From Lentzea sp. NBRC 102530 (lineage in GTDB: Bacteria; Actinomycetota; Actinomycetes; Mycobacteriales; Pseudonocardiaceae), in assembly GCF_030269365.1 (NCBI RefSeq), contig NZ_BSTF01000009.1, forward strand, positions 124,001-188,000: a stretch of DNA of 64,000 nt, given 5' to 3'. Both the position numbers and the translations under genes were made by a program. Positions 55,405-63,939 of this stretch are shown in pieces. A model generated the notes under the pieces. That model saw nothing but the letters and a program-made list of their open reading frames with translations, was not told the origin of the DNA and ran no database searches. The stretch's first letter is position 1, and every line of letters starts with the position of its first letter.

Positions 55405-58025
55405 CGCCGGGCGAGCAGGGCCGTGGCGTCCGCGTCACGGCCCTGCTCCCGGTACAGCTCCAGCGCCTGGTCCCAGGTCTCCCGCGCCTGCTCCGCCTCC
55501 CCCGCCGCCGCGTGCACGTCGCCCAGGTGTTCCAGGACGGTGGCCAGCTCGGCCGAGTTGTCCAGCTCCCGGTACAGCGCCACGGCCTCGCGGTAGTGCG
55601 CGACGGCGTCGGCGTGCCGGCCGTCGTGGTGGGCGATGTGCGCGAGACTGTCCAAAGTGGCCGCCGACCCCTCGGCGTGGCCGAGCCTGCGGTTGAGCCG
55701 CATGGCGTCCTCGCAGAACGTGCGGGCCTCCGCGTACCGGCCGAGGCAGGCGTAGCGCCAGCCGACCTCGTTCAACGACTCGGCCACGCGGATCTCCTTG
55801 TCCACCAGGCGGAACTTCTCCAGCCCCGCGAGCGAGTGCGCCAGCGCCTTCTCCAGGTCGCCCTCGAACTCGGCCGCCCAGGCGATGGCCCGGTGCGCGC
55901 CGCCGTGCGCCTCGTGGTCGTCGGTCTCCTCGAACATCTCCAGGCTGCGCTCGAAGTGGCTGTGCCCGAGCGGGGACTGGCCCACCTCGACGTAGTTGGC
56001 GCCCAGGCACATGTGGGCGGTGCCCTGCTTGAGCGAGTCACCCAGCGCCTCCGCGGCGCTCAACGCCACCAGCCACGCCTCGGTGTCGTCGTGGGTGCGG
56101 CCGCGGCGGAGGTGGTAGTTGTTCAGCGCCCGGCCGATCAGCCAGGCCACGTCGAACTCCTTGCGCTCCAGCGCGTGCCGTTGCTCGGTGAGCAGGCAGG
56201 CGTGTTCGGCGTCGAACCACGCCATCGCCGCCGCGTTGCCGCCGAACGCCAGCGCGTGGTCGCTTTCGTGTTCCGGCAACACCTTGTGCGGTTCCAGGGC
56301 GAGCGCGGCGGCACGGGTGGTGGCGGCGTAGAAGTCGGCGAGCCGGGTGCCGGCGTCGGCGGGCAGGTCCGCCGCGTACAGGCGGACGAGGTCGTGCATG
56401 CGGTAGCGGCCCGGCACGTGCTGCTGCACGAGGTGCGCGTTCTCCAGCTCCCGCACCAGCATCCGGGTGCGTGAGGCCGGCCGGTCCAGCAGGGCGGCCG
56501 TGGCGGCGAGGCTCACGTCGGCGGTCCGCACGGTGCCGAGCAGCCCGAACGCCCGCGCCGCCTCGTCCGACAGCGCCGCCACGGACCACGAGAACACCGC
56601 GCGCAGGTTCGTGCCGATCTCCCCCGCGTCGAGGGCGTCCAGCGGCTGGTCGCGCAGTTCCTCGGCGAACGCGGCCAGCGGGAAGTCCGGTTCCATCGCG
56701 GCGCGGGCGGCGACGATCGACAACGCGAGCGGCAGCCCTCCGCACCAGGTCACCAGGTCGGTGACGACGGCGGGTTCGGCCGTCACCCGGGCGGCACCGA
56801 GTCGCGCGACGAGGAACTCGTGGGCCTCGGCGGGGTGCAGGACGTCCAGCGAGACGGATCGGGCGCCGTGCGCGGCGACCAGGCCTGCGAGCTTGAGCCG
56901 GCTGGTGACCAGCACCGTCGCGTCCGAGCCCGGCAGCAGCGGCACGACCTGCTCGGTGGACCGGGCGTTGTCGAGCACCACCAGCAGACGCCTGCCCGCG
57001 GCGACGCTGCGGAACCGGGCCGCCCGCGCGTCCAGCCCGGCCGGGACCGTCTCCTCCCCCAGCGCCTCCAGGAACTCGCGCAGCACCGTCTCCGGTGCCG
57101 TCGGCGGGGCGGACGGGTCGAAGCCGCGCAGGTTCACGTACAGCTGGCCGTCGGGGAACTCGCCGAGGTGCCGGTGGGCCCAGTGCAGTGCCAGGGCGGT
57201 CTTGCCCATGCCGCCGGAGCCGCCGATCGCGGTGATCACGACGGTTCCGGACGGGCCGAGCGCGGCCAGTTCACCCGCGCGCCCGGTGAACCACGGGTGC
57301 GGCGCGGGCAGCTGACGCGGGCCGGACGGACGTTCCTCCTCGCTGCCCGCGAGGATCCGCTGGTGCAGGTCCTGCAACGGCTTGCTCGGGTCCGCACCGA
57401 GTTCGTCGGCGAGGCGGCAGCGCACGACCTCGTAGTGCCGCAACGCCTCCGCGTCGTTGCCCGTGCGGTGCAGCGCCAGCATCAGTTGCGCGGCAAGGCG
57501 TTCGTCGTGCGGCAGCTCGTCGGCACGCAGCCGCAACGACGGCAGCAGCTCGGTGTGCCTGCCCCGGGCCAGGGCAGCGTCGTTGCGGTCGAGCTCGGCG
57601 GCGAGGCGTTCGGCGTGCAGGCTTTCGCGGTACGCGTCGAACCACGGGGAGTCCAGCCCGTCGAGCGCCTCGCCCCTCCACAACGCGAGCGCGGAGTCGA
57701 ACTCGCGCTCCCGCACCGATGCCCGGAAGCGGAACAGATCCACCCTCGATGGATCCACCTCGAGGCGATATCCGGCGGGTGAGCGTTCGATGTCCAGGTC
57801 GAGCACCTTGCGCAGCTTCGACACGTACCCGTAGAGCGTCTCGCGTGCCCGCAGAGGTGCCCGGTCGCCCCAGACCCGGTCGAGCAACCGGTCGACCGGG
57901 ACCGGCCGTCCCTCCTCCAGCAGCAGCGCTACCAGCACGGATCGTTGCCGGACGTGGCCGATCTCGACCGACTCGCCCCCGTGGCGCACCTCGACGGCGC
58001 CGAGCAGCCCGAACTCCAAGATCAC
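55401..58025 (-). CDS. AfsR/SARP-family regulator with BTAD, NB-ARC and TPR domains
   Basis: An 874-residue regulator. OmpR-like DNA-binding domain 1-95 (LGAVEVRHGGESVEIGHVRQRSVLVALLLEEGRPVPVDRLLDRVWGD), BTAD 95-240 (LHAERLAAELDRNDAALARGRH, LRHYEVVRCRLADELGADPSKPLQDLHQRIL), then NB-ARC with Walker A GGSGGMGKTALA (268-279), Walker B RLLVVLDNA, and GLPLAL. A C-terminal TPR array (about 690-860) ends in HLGDVHAAAGEAEQARETWDQALELYREQ. Such proteins activate secondary-metabolite or differentiation genes. No biosynthetic cluster is in the window. GTG 58025. Confidence 0.93.
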   Translation of the reverse strand: MILEFGLLGAVEVRHGGESVEIGHVRQRSVLVALLLEEGRPVPVDRLLDRVWGDRAPLRARETLYGYVSKLRKVLDLDIERSPAGYRLEVDPSRVDLFRFRASVREREFDSALALWRGEALDGLDSPWFDAYRESLHAERLAAELDRNDAALARGRHTELLPSLRLRADELPHDERLAAQLMLALHRTGNDAEALRHYEVVRCRLADELGADPSKPLQDLHQRILAGSEEERPSGPRQLPAPHPWFTGRAGELAALGPSGTVVITAIGGSGGMGKTALALHWAHRHLGEFPDGQLYVNLRGFDPSAPPTAPETVLREFLEALGEETVPAGLDARAARFRSVAAGRRLLVVLDNARSTEQVVPLLPGSDATVLVTSRLKLAGLVAAHGARSVSLDVLHPAEAHEFLVARLGAARVTAEPAVVTDLVTWCGGLPLALSIVAARAAMEPDFPLAAFAEELRDQPLDALDAGEIGTNLRAVFSWSVAALSDEAARAFGLLGTVRTADVSLAATAALLDRPASRTRMLVRELENAHLVQQHVPGRYRMHDLVRLYAADLPADAGTRLADFYAATTRAAALALEPHKVLPEHESDHALAFGGNAAAMAWFDAEHACLLTEQRHALERKEFDVAWLIGRALNNYHLRRGRTHDDTEAWLVALSAAEALGDSLKQGTAHMCLGANYVEVGQSPLGHSHFERSLEMFEETDDHEAHGGAHRAIAWAAEFEGDLEKALAHSLAGLEKFRLVDKEIRVAESLNEVGWRYACLGRYAEARTFCEDAMRLNRRLGHAEGSAATLDSLAHIAHHDGRHADAVAHYREAVALYRELDNSAELATVLEHLGDVHAAAGEAEQARETWDQALELYREQGRDADATALLARR

Positions 58026-58148
58026 CCCTCAGCCAGTGGATTCAAGGTTCATCCTAGGTTCGTCCTTGATCAAAAGGGCAACGTCGGCGGCGGCGGGCCA
58101 CCCGGCCCGCCGGGACATCTCCCGGAATTGAAGATCGAGGGGTATTTC

Positions 58149-58520
58149 GTGAAGTCTCGCAACCTGATCCTGGCCGCCGCGGGTCTGGGGCTCGCGCTCA
58201 CCGGCATCGCACCGGTGGTGGCCGGCGCGGAGACCTCCGGTGACGTGTCCGTCCAGGCGACCCACCGCAAGTCGGCCGCCTGCGCCTCGCCGAGCGGCCA
58301 GAAGATCAACATCTCCTGGGGCGACGGCAGCGTCACCACGACGGTCTACTACAACAACCACTGCAACCAGAACCGCGCGATCGAGCTGGAGTTCGTGCGC
58401 GAGAGCGGTGAGCGCTTCAACAAGTGCTTCGTCGCGCCCGCCAAGACGAAGAGCAGCAAGAAGATCGACAACAGCAACCCGAACAAGGTGTCGATCCTGA
58501 GCCGCTCCACCTGCCCGTGA
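58149..58520 (+). CDS. Small secreted Cys-containing protein
   Basis: A 123-residue exported protein. Signal peptide 1-27 (basic KSRN, hydrophobic LILAAAGLGLALTGIAPVVA, cleavage near AGA-ET). The mature ~95-residue part has four Cys (45, 72, 93, 122), suggesting two disulfides, and a Lys/Ser-rich C-terminal third (KTKSSKKIDNSN). Predicted beta-rich (KINISWGDGSVTTTVYYNNHC). No family recognised. GTG 58149 follows GAGGGG. Divergent from the SARP regulator (123-bp gap). Confidence 0.75.
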   Translation: MKSRNLILAAAGLGLALTGIAPVVAGAETSGDVSVQATHRKSAACASPSGQKINISWGDGSVTTTVYYNNHCNQNRAIELEFVRESGERFNKCFVAPAKTKSSKKIDNSNPNKVSILSRSTCP

Positions 58521-58539
58521 TCGGCAGGTAGCAGGGGGA

Positions 58540-58593
58540 TGGAGGGCCCCGCGAACAATCCGTTCCGGCAGCCCGGCCACACGGGGCCCTCCA
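58540..58593 (+). terminator. Hairpin after the secreted-protein gene
   Basis: A 12-bp perfect stem (58540-58551 with 58582-58593) encloses 30 bases. It lies 20 nt after the stop codon and before the next gene, so it may terminate the secreted-protein message. Confidence 0.5.
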
Positions 58594-58664
58594 CCATCGG
58601 CGCAGCGAAAGATCACCCGAGCGGACCAGGGCGAACCCGTTCCTCCACATGCGACCCTGAAGTC

Positions 58665-59798
58665 GTGAGGACCACGCGAATCGGGTCGTTCAACGTGGAG
58701 AACATGTTCGAACGCCCCAAAGTGATGGGCCGCAACGCCACCAAGCACGCGGCTCCGATCCTGGCCGCCCACGCCCGTTTCAACGAACTCATCGCCGCCG
58801 AGACCTACACCCCGGAAGTCAAGGAAGAGCTCAAGGAACACCTGGCGACGCTCGAGTTGCTCAGGGGTGACCGGAGCAGGTACGCGATCCTGCGGCGCAT
58901 CCGCGGCCGGTTCCTCGCGCGCCACCGCACCGGCGAAACCTCAGTCGTGGCAAGCGGTCGCGAGTCCTGGGTCGGCTGGGTGGAGCTGACCACCGAACCC
59001 ATCAGCGAACTCGCCACCCGCCACACCGCGCAGGTGATGCGCGACGTCGGCGCGGACGTCCTCGGCGTCGTCGAGGCCGAGTCGCGCGAACTGCTGCACA
59101 TGTTCTCCGCCAGCATGCTCAAGCACGTCGGCTGGACCCCGTACGAGGAGGTCCACCTGATCGACGGCAACGACGAGCGCGGCATCAACGTCGGATTGCT
59201 GACCAGGGAAGAACATCAGGTCATCACGATCCGGACGCACGTGTACGCGCGCGACAACTCGGGCGTCATCTTCTCCCGCGACTGCGCCGAGTACCACGTC
59301 CGCACGCCCGCGGGCCCCGAGGTCGTCGTGCTCGTGAACCACCTGAAGTCCAAGGGCTACGGCTCCCCCGGCGACCCGATCGGCGCCCGCCGCCGGTTCC
59401 GCCAGGCCGTCCGGATCGCCCGCATCGTCAACCGGCTGCGCGACGAGGGCCACGAGCACATCGCTGTCGTCGGCGACCTCAACGACACCGCCGACAGCGA
59501 GTGCCTGCGGCCGTTGTTCCAGCGCACCGGCCTGCGCGACATCAGCGAGCACCCGAACTTCGACTGGGACCACCGGCTCGGCACGTACCGGGGCGTGGGC
59601 GAGAAGGGCAAGATCGACTACGTCCTGCTCACCCCGGAACTGTTCGCCAAGGCCACCGGCGGCGGTGTCTTCCGCAAGGGCGTGTGGCGCGGCCCGCGCA
59701 CCAAGAACCGTTGGGACGTCTACGAAACCATGACCGCCGAGGTGCATGCGGCGAGCGACCACGCCGCCATCTACGCCGACATCGACTGGAACCTCTGA
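58665..59798 (+). CDS. Endonuclease/exonuclease/phosphatase family protein
   Basis: A 377-residue EEP-fold hydrolase. GSFNVENMFERP carries the first Asn; VLGVVEAESRELLHMF the metal-ligand Glu; VVLVNHLKSKGYGSPGD the catalytic His (NHLKSK); AVVGDLNDTADSE the Asp/Asn pair; and HAASDHAAIYADI the terminal DH. Cleaves phosphodiester or phosphomonoester bonds of nucleic acids or lipids; substrate not inferable. GTG 58665 begins VRTTRIGSFNVEN; no signal peptide. Confidence 0.88.
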   Translation: MRTTRIGSFNVENMFERPKVMGRNATKHAAPILAAHARFNELIAAETYTPEVKEELKEHLATLELLRGDRSRYAILRRIRGRFLARHRTGETSVVASGRESWVGWVELTTEPISELATRHTAQVMRDVGADVLGVVEAESRELLHMFSASMLKHVGWTPYEEVHLIDGNDERGINVGLLTREEHQVITIRTHVYARDNSGVIFSRDCAEYHVRTPAGPEVVVLVNHLKSKGYGSPGDPIGARRRFRQAVRIARIVNRLRDEGHEHIAVVGDLNDTADSECLRPLFQRTGLRDISEHPNFDWDHRLGTYRGVGEKGKIDYVLLTPELFAKATGGGVFRKGVWRGPRTKNRWDVYETMTAEVHAASDHAAIYADIDWNL

Positions 59799-59827
59799 GC
59801 GCTCGGCCGGAAGCCCTGTCCGTGGTC

Positions 59828-59867
59828 GCGCTCGCTTCACGAGCACGCTTCACGAGCGCGTTTCACG
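59828..59867. repeat. 13-bp tandem repeats in the post-EEP spacer
   Basis: GCTTCACGAGC occurs at 59834 and 59847, with a decayed third copy (GTTTCACG) at 59860: a 13-bp period. Outer GCGCTCG (59828-59834) and CGAGCGC (59853-59859) can also pair as a 7-bp stem. The 186-bp spacer holds no other feature I can see. Confidence 0.4.
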
Positions 59868-59984
59868 TTGTTGGAGTGCACGCGGGGAGCTTTCGTTCGC
59901 ACTGAGCGCACGCGAGGTCCCCGCGTGCGGCCGGAAACGTGAGGGTGGCTCGGGTGGGTGTGCACAGGACTTCCGGGCAGTCGC

Positions 59985-60290
59985 TCAGAGGAGCTCGACC
60001 GTCACCTTGACGGTGTCGCCAGGCCCGACGTCGTTCTTCTTGCGCACGGCGGCTTTCACCGGCAGCACGTAGCAGCCCGACTGCTTGTCCGGGAACACCG
60101 ACGTCGACCACGTGCTCGCCCCGAGCCCGGCGCGGACCTTCACCGCGCCGAAGCCGGGGCCGGGCGCGGCGACGTCGCGGATCTGGTCCGAGACGTCCTC
60201 GGGCAGCGTCACGAACGTCCAGGTCTCGGTGCGGCGCGCGTCCCAGATCCAGAGTTCCGCGTCGAAGACGAACATCGGCCCATTCTTCAC
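59985..60290 (-). CDS. DUF1905 domain protein
   Basis: About 101 residues forming the small DUF1905 beta-barrel: FVFDAELWIWDARRTETWTFVTLPEDVSDQIRD then FGAVKVRAGLGASTWSTSVFPDKQSGCYVLPVKAAVRKKNDVGPGDTVKVTVEL. GTG 60290 gives a 4-nt overlap (GTGA) with the upstream gene; ATG 60275 is an alternative start. Function of the family unknown; often fused or adjacent to YdeI-like proteins. Confidence 0.8.
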   Translation of the reverse strand: MKNGPMFVFDAELWIWDARRTETWTFVTLPEDVSDQIRDVAAPGPGFGAVKVRAGLGASTWSTSVFPDKQSGCYVLPVKAAVRKKNDVGPGDTVKVTVELL

Positions 60291-60811
60291 AGGGGTGCGC
60301 TGATCCGGAACTCGGCGTCGAACCGTGCGGCGAGGCGGTCGCCGAGTCCGTCCGGCGCCCACTGCCGCACGAGGCCGAGGAACCCGGCCAGGTCGCGCTG
60401 GACGCCCTCCAGGTGCGCGGGGACATCGGCGAGCGGGATCTCGCAGGCGGGCCCGTCCGTGTGTTCGACGTCCTGCCACAACCGCGCCACGCCGTCGCGG
60501 AACTCCAGACCTGGATCCGGGCTGTGCCCGAGCCACGGCTGCTCGCCGTCCACGAGGCACGACCAGCCACGCCACTCCTCGAGCCCCGCGCAGCAGCCGG
60601 GCTCCACCTGGACGCCCGCCGCGGTGTCCCGCACGCGCAGTCCTCCCGCCATGATCAGGCATTCCTGCTCCAGCAGCCCGGCGTACGGCTGCGAGGCGCG
60701 GTTGTACTCGCCGATGGCCGCGAGCGCCGCGTCGAACGCCGCGCGCGACATCTCTCCGGACAACTCGATGTGACTCCCGGTCACCTCGATCACTGGGCGA
60801 AACTCAATCAC
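60287..60811 (-). CDS. Conserved hypothetical protein
   Basis: A 174-residue cytoplasmic protein starting IEFRPVIEVTGSHIELSGEMSRAAFDAALAAIGEYN at GTG 60811. Acidic and Trp-rich mid-section (EPGCCAGLEEWRGWSCLVDGEQPWLGHSPDPGLEF) and a C-terminal helical PAHLEGVQRDLAGFLGLVRQWAP. No family recognised. Translationally coupled to the DUF1905 gene. Confidence 0.6.
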   Translation of the reverse strand: MIEFRPVIEVTGSHIELSGEMSRAAFDAALAAIGEYNRASQPYAGLLEQECLIMAGGLRVRDTAAGVQVEPGCCAGLEEWRGWSCLVDGEQPWLGHSPDPGLEFRDGVARLWQDVEHTDGPACEIPLADVPAHLEGVQRDLAGFLGLVRQWAPDGLGDRLAARFDAEFRISAPL

Positions 60812-60844
60812 TCACCCATTATGGTGACGAAGGCCACCGACCAT

Positions 60845-60866
60845 TTCGGTCGGTAAACCTACCGAA
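60845..60866. promoter_or_regulatory. Candidate TetR operator upstream of the MMPL operon
   Basis: Interleaved inverted repeats: TTCGGT (60845-60850) with ACCGAA (60861-60866), and CGGTA (60851-60855) with TACCG (60860-60864). They sit 31 bp before the TetR ATG in the divergent gap. Confidence 0.5.
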
Positions 60867-60896
60867 TCGGTTGGTGAACGCCGTAAAGTCGGTTGC

Positions 60897-61448
60897 ATGC
60901 CACGACAGCCCAGGACCGGGGTCGACGAGAAGATCCTCGACGCCGCCGCCGCGCTCTTCGCGCGGCACGGCTTCGAGCAGACCTCGTTGAAGTCCCTCGC
61001 GGACGCCGTCGGCCTGTCCAAGGCGGGCCTCCTGCACCACTTCCCGAGCAAGGAAGCTCTCTTCGAAGCGGCGTGGGAGCAGAGCCACATCCTCACGCGA
61101 CACGTCCTGGACCTGGTCAAAGACATGCCCGCGGGACCGCAGAGGGACCGCAGGGCGCTGGAGTTGCTGACCGACTACGCGCTCGACCGGCCGGGCATGG
61201 TCGCCCTGCTGTTCCGGACGATGACGGCACCGGGCGAGGACCCGCAGCAGGCGCAGGACGAGCTGCTCCTCAACGAGATGTTCGTCATCGACCCCGCTCA
61301 GGAACTCCCCCGCGCGATCCGCATCGTCGGCGCGCTCAGCTCCATGGCCGTGCTCACCCTCTTGGCCAACCAAGAGGGTGACAAGACGACGTGGCGCCCC
61401 TTGATCCTCGCTACCTGTTACGACGCACTCGGGCACCAGGAGGCCTGA
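60897..61448 (+). CDS. TetR family regulator of the MMPL exporter
   Basis: A 183-residue repressor: VDEKILDAAAALFARHGFEQTSLKSLADAVGLSKAGLLHHFPSKEALF is the HTH (residues 9-56). The stop is 5 nt before the MMPL ATG, and the MMPL ribosome-binding site AGGAGG lies within its 3' end, so the two are co-transcribed. Likely senses the exported compound. Confidence 0.92.
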   Translation: MPRQPRTGVDEKILDAAAALFARHGFEQTSLKSLADAVGLSKAGLLHHFPSKEALFEAAWEQSHILTRHVLDLVKDMPAGPQRDRRALELLTDYALDRPGMVALLFRTMTAPGEDPQQAQDELLLNEMFVIDPAQELPRAIRIVGALSSMAVLTLLANQEGDKTTWRPLILATCYDALGHQEA

Positions 61449-61453
61449 CCATC

Positions 61454-63619
61454 ATGGCGAAACTGCTCTACAAACTGGGAATGGGCACCCACCGGCGCCG
61501 CGTTCCGGTCGTCCTGATCTGGCTGCTCGTGCTGATCGGCTCCGGCGTCGGCGCGTTCACGCTCGGCGGTGAGACGTCCAACTCGATGTCGATCCCCGGC
61601 CAGGAGTCCACGACCGCCCTGGAGCGCATCCAGGAGACGTTCGGCTCCGGCGAGACCGCGCAGGCCAAGGTCGTCGTGCAGGCTCCGGACGGCCAGAAGC
61701 TGCCGCAGCACGTCAAGGCGATCACCGACCTGGTGGCCGACGAGGCGGCGCTCAAGGGCGTCACGTCCGCGACGAACCCGCTGGACCCGGCCGCGCCGAG
61801 CGTCAACCGCGACCTCAACGTCGGCTACAGCACCGTCACCTACGACGTGAAGCCCGGCGAGGTCACCGACGAGCAGCGCGCCGAGCTCACCAAGGCCGTC
61901 GACAAGGCGCGCGCGGCGGGGCTGACCGTCGAGCTCACCGGCACCGCGATGCAGGAGACGCCGCACGTCGGCGGCATCACCGAGGCCATCGGTGTCGTGC
62001 TCGCGCTGGTCGTGCTCGCGCTGACCTACGGCTCGCTCGTGACCGCCGGCATGAACCTGCTGAGTGCCGGCATCGGCGTCGGCATCGGCACGCTCGGCAT
62101 CACCATCGCGACCGGGTTCATGGACCTGCAGTCGACCACGCCGATCCTCGCCTCGATGCTGGGTCTCGCGGTCGGCATCGACTACGCGTTGTTCATCATC
62201 AACCGCTACCGCCAGGAACTGCGCCGCGGCTCGGACGTCGGCCACGCCGTCGCGACCGCCGTGGGCACCGCCGGGTCGGCCGTCGTCACCGCCGGTCTGA
62301 CCGTCGTCATCGCGCTGGTGGGCCTCGCGATCGCGGGCATCCCGTTCCTCACGCAGATGGGCGTCTCGGCCGCCGCCACGATCGTCGTCGCGGTCCTGAT
62401 CGCGATCACGCTCGTGCCCGCGGTGCTGAGCATGCTCGGCCGCCGCGTGCTGACCCGCAAGGAGCGCGCCGCCACCGCCGAGAACCCGGTGGAGCCGAAG
62501 GACCGCGGTGTCATCCGCGGCTGGGCCGGTGCGATCACCCGCAACCGCGTCGTCGCGCTGCTGCTGTCGGTCGTCGCGCTCGGCATCGTCGCGATCCCGG
62601 TGGCGTCCATGGACACCACGCTCATCCAGAAGCCGCCGGCCGGCTCCACCCAGGAACGCGCGGACCAGATCCTCGCGAAGGGCTTCGGCGAGGGCTTCAA
62701 CGGCCCGATCATCGTCCTGTTCGAGGGTGACGGCGCCGCCGCGACGGCCACCAAGGCGTCCGAGCCGATCGCGAAGCTGTCCGACGTCGCCCTGGTGACG
62801 CCCGCCCAGCCGAGCCAGGACGGCCGCTCCGCGCTCGTCACCGTGATCCCGAAGTCCGGCCCGGACACCGTGGAGACCGAGAAGCTCGTCGCCGACCTGC
62901 GCGCCGAACTGTCCGGTGTGGAGGGCGGCAAGGCCTACGTCACCGGTGCCACCGCCGTCAGCGTCGACGTGGCCACCTCGCTCGACAAGGCGCTGCCGAT
63001 CTACCTCGCGGTCGTCGTCGGCCTCGCCCTGGTGCTGCTCATCCTGGTGTTCCGCTCGCTGCTGGTGCCGCTGGTCGGCGTCCTCGGCTTCCTGCTGACG
63101 ATCGGCGCGTCGCTCGGCGCCACGGTCGCGGTGTTCCAGTGGGGCTGGCTCGCGTCCGCGGTCAACCTCGACGGCACCGGCCCGTTGATCAGCCTCACGC
63201 CGATCCTGGTGATCGGCATCCTGTTCGGCCTCGCCATGGACTACCAGATCTTCCTGGTGTCCCGGATGCACGAGGCGCACCACCGCGGCGCCAAGCCGAT
63301 GGAGGCCATCACCACGGGCTTCCGCCAGGCGGCACCGGTCGTCGTGGCCGCGGCGCTGATCATGTTCTCGGTGTTCGCGGGCTTCGTCCCGGCGGGCGAG
63401 CCGACCGTGAAGTCGATCGCGTTCGCCCTGGCCGTCGGCATCTTCGTGGACGCGTTCGTGGTCCGCATGGTGCTGGTGCCCGCGGCGCTCGCCCTGCTCG
63501 GTGAGCGCGCCTGGTGGCTGCCGAAGTTCCTGCGCTGGCTGCCGGAACTCGACGTCGAGGGCACCGCGCTCGACGAGCTGGACGACAGGAAGAAGCAGGA
63601 GCCGGTCTCGGTCGGCTAA
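61454..63619 (+). CDS. MMPL family (RND-type) transporter
   Basis: A 721-residue exporter with two repeats, each one helix, an extracellular domain and a five-helix bundle. The N-terminal half has YDVKPGEVTDEQRAELTKAVDKARAAGLTVELTG and the helix cluster with GLAVGIDYALFIINRYRQELRRG (the conserved GxxxDYxxF/RxxE proton-relay motif). The second half repeats it as GLAMDYQIFLVSRMHEAHHRG. Members move lipids, siderophores or drugs outward using the proton gradient. ATG 61454. Co-transcribed with its TetR regulator. Shares CTAA stop overlap with the DUF6292-like gene. Confidence 0.93.
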   Translation: MAKLLYKLGMGTHRRRVPVVLIWLLVLIGSGVGAFTLGGETSNSMSIPGQESTTALERIQETFGSGETAQAKVVVQAPDGQKLPQHVKAITDLVADEAALKGVTSATNPLDPAAPSVNRDLNVGYSTVTYDVKPGEVTDEQRAELTKAVDKARAAGLTVELTGTAMQETPHVGGITEAIGVVLALVVLALTYGSLVTAGMNLLSAGIGVGIGTLGITIATGFMDLQSTTPILASMLGLAVGIDYALFIINRYRQELRRGSDVGHAVATAVGTAGSAVVTAGLTVVIALVGLAIAGIPFLTQMGVSAAATIVVAVLIAITLVPAVLSMLGRRVLTRKERAATAENPVEPKDRGVIRGWAGAITRNRVVALLLSVVALGIVAIPVASMDTTLIQKPPAGSTQERADQILAKGFGEGFNGPIIVLFEGDGAAATATKASEPIAKLSDVALVTPAQPSQDGRSALVTVIPKSGPDTVETEKLVADLRAELSGVEGGKAYVTGATAVSVDVATSLDKALPIYLAVVVGLALVLLILVFRSLLVPLVGVLGFLLTIGASLGATVAVFQWGWLASAVNLDGTGPLISLTPILVIGILFGLAMDYQIFLVSRMHEAHHRGAKPMEAITTGFRQAAPVVVAAALIMFSVFAGFVPAGEPTVKSIAFALAVGIFVDAFVVRMVLVPAALALLGERAWWLPKFLRWLPELDVEGTALDELDDRKKQEPVSVG

Positions 63620-63939
63620 CCCGCTCGCAAAGGCCGGTCCACGTCGTGGGCCGGCCTTTGTGCTGTCAGCTGGTCGCGCACCCAGCGCGCGACCGTGCGC
63701 GGGGGAGGTTCGACGGCACCGGCGAGACGCGCCACGACCGTCAGGTCAGCGCCCTCCTCGACGGCGATCGCCCAGCCGCGGCCCTCGGTCCACAGCAGAG
63801 CGACGTCACCGGAGTGGCCGGGTACGGAGCCGTCGACGGCGACGTACACCCGCAGCGGTTTGACGTCCTCGACGCACGAGGACTCCCCGCTCAACCCGAG
63901 CTCCCGCGTGACCCTCAGTGCGTAATCAAGCGCTTCCAC
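63616..63939 (-). CDS. DUF6292-like small protein
   Basis: A 107-residue protein: LDYALRVTRELGL...VYVAVDGSVPGHSGDVALLWTEGRGWAIAVEEGADLTVVARLAGAVEPPPRTVARWVRDQL. This order (helix, then VAVD...ALLW...GWA, then PPP-R-VA) matches the DUF6292 proteins common in Pseudonocardiaceae; assignment from memory of the family. Function unknown. Its tail overlaps the MMPL gene by 4 nt. Confidence 0.7.
   Translation of the reverse strand: MEALDYALRVTRELGLSGESSCVEDVKPLRVYVAVDGSVPGHSGDVALLWTEGRGWAIAVEEGADLTVVARLAGAVEPPPRTVARWVRDQLTAQRPAHDVDRPLRAG
63628..63660. terminator. Terminator hairpin at the MMPL 3' end
   Basis: A 15-bp stem with one G-T pair (63628-63642 with 63646-63660) and a 3-nt loop, flanked by AAA and TTT, lies just after the MMPL stop and inside the 3' part of the convergent DUF6292-like gene. 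Confidence 0.75.

Noticed and set aside
61418..63283. 621-codon open frame antisense to the MMPL gene
   Set aside because: Asp/Arg/Gly/His-rich shadow; the + strand has the full MMPL signature.
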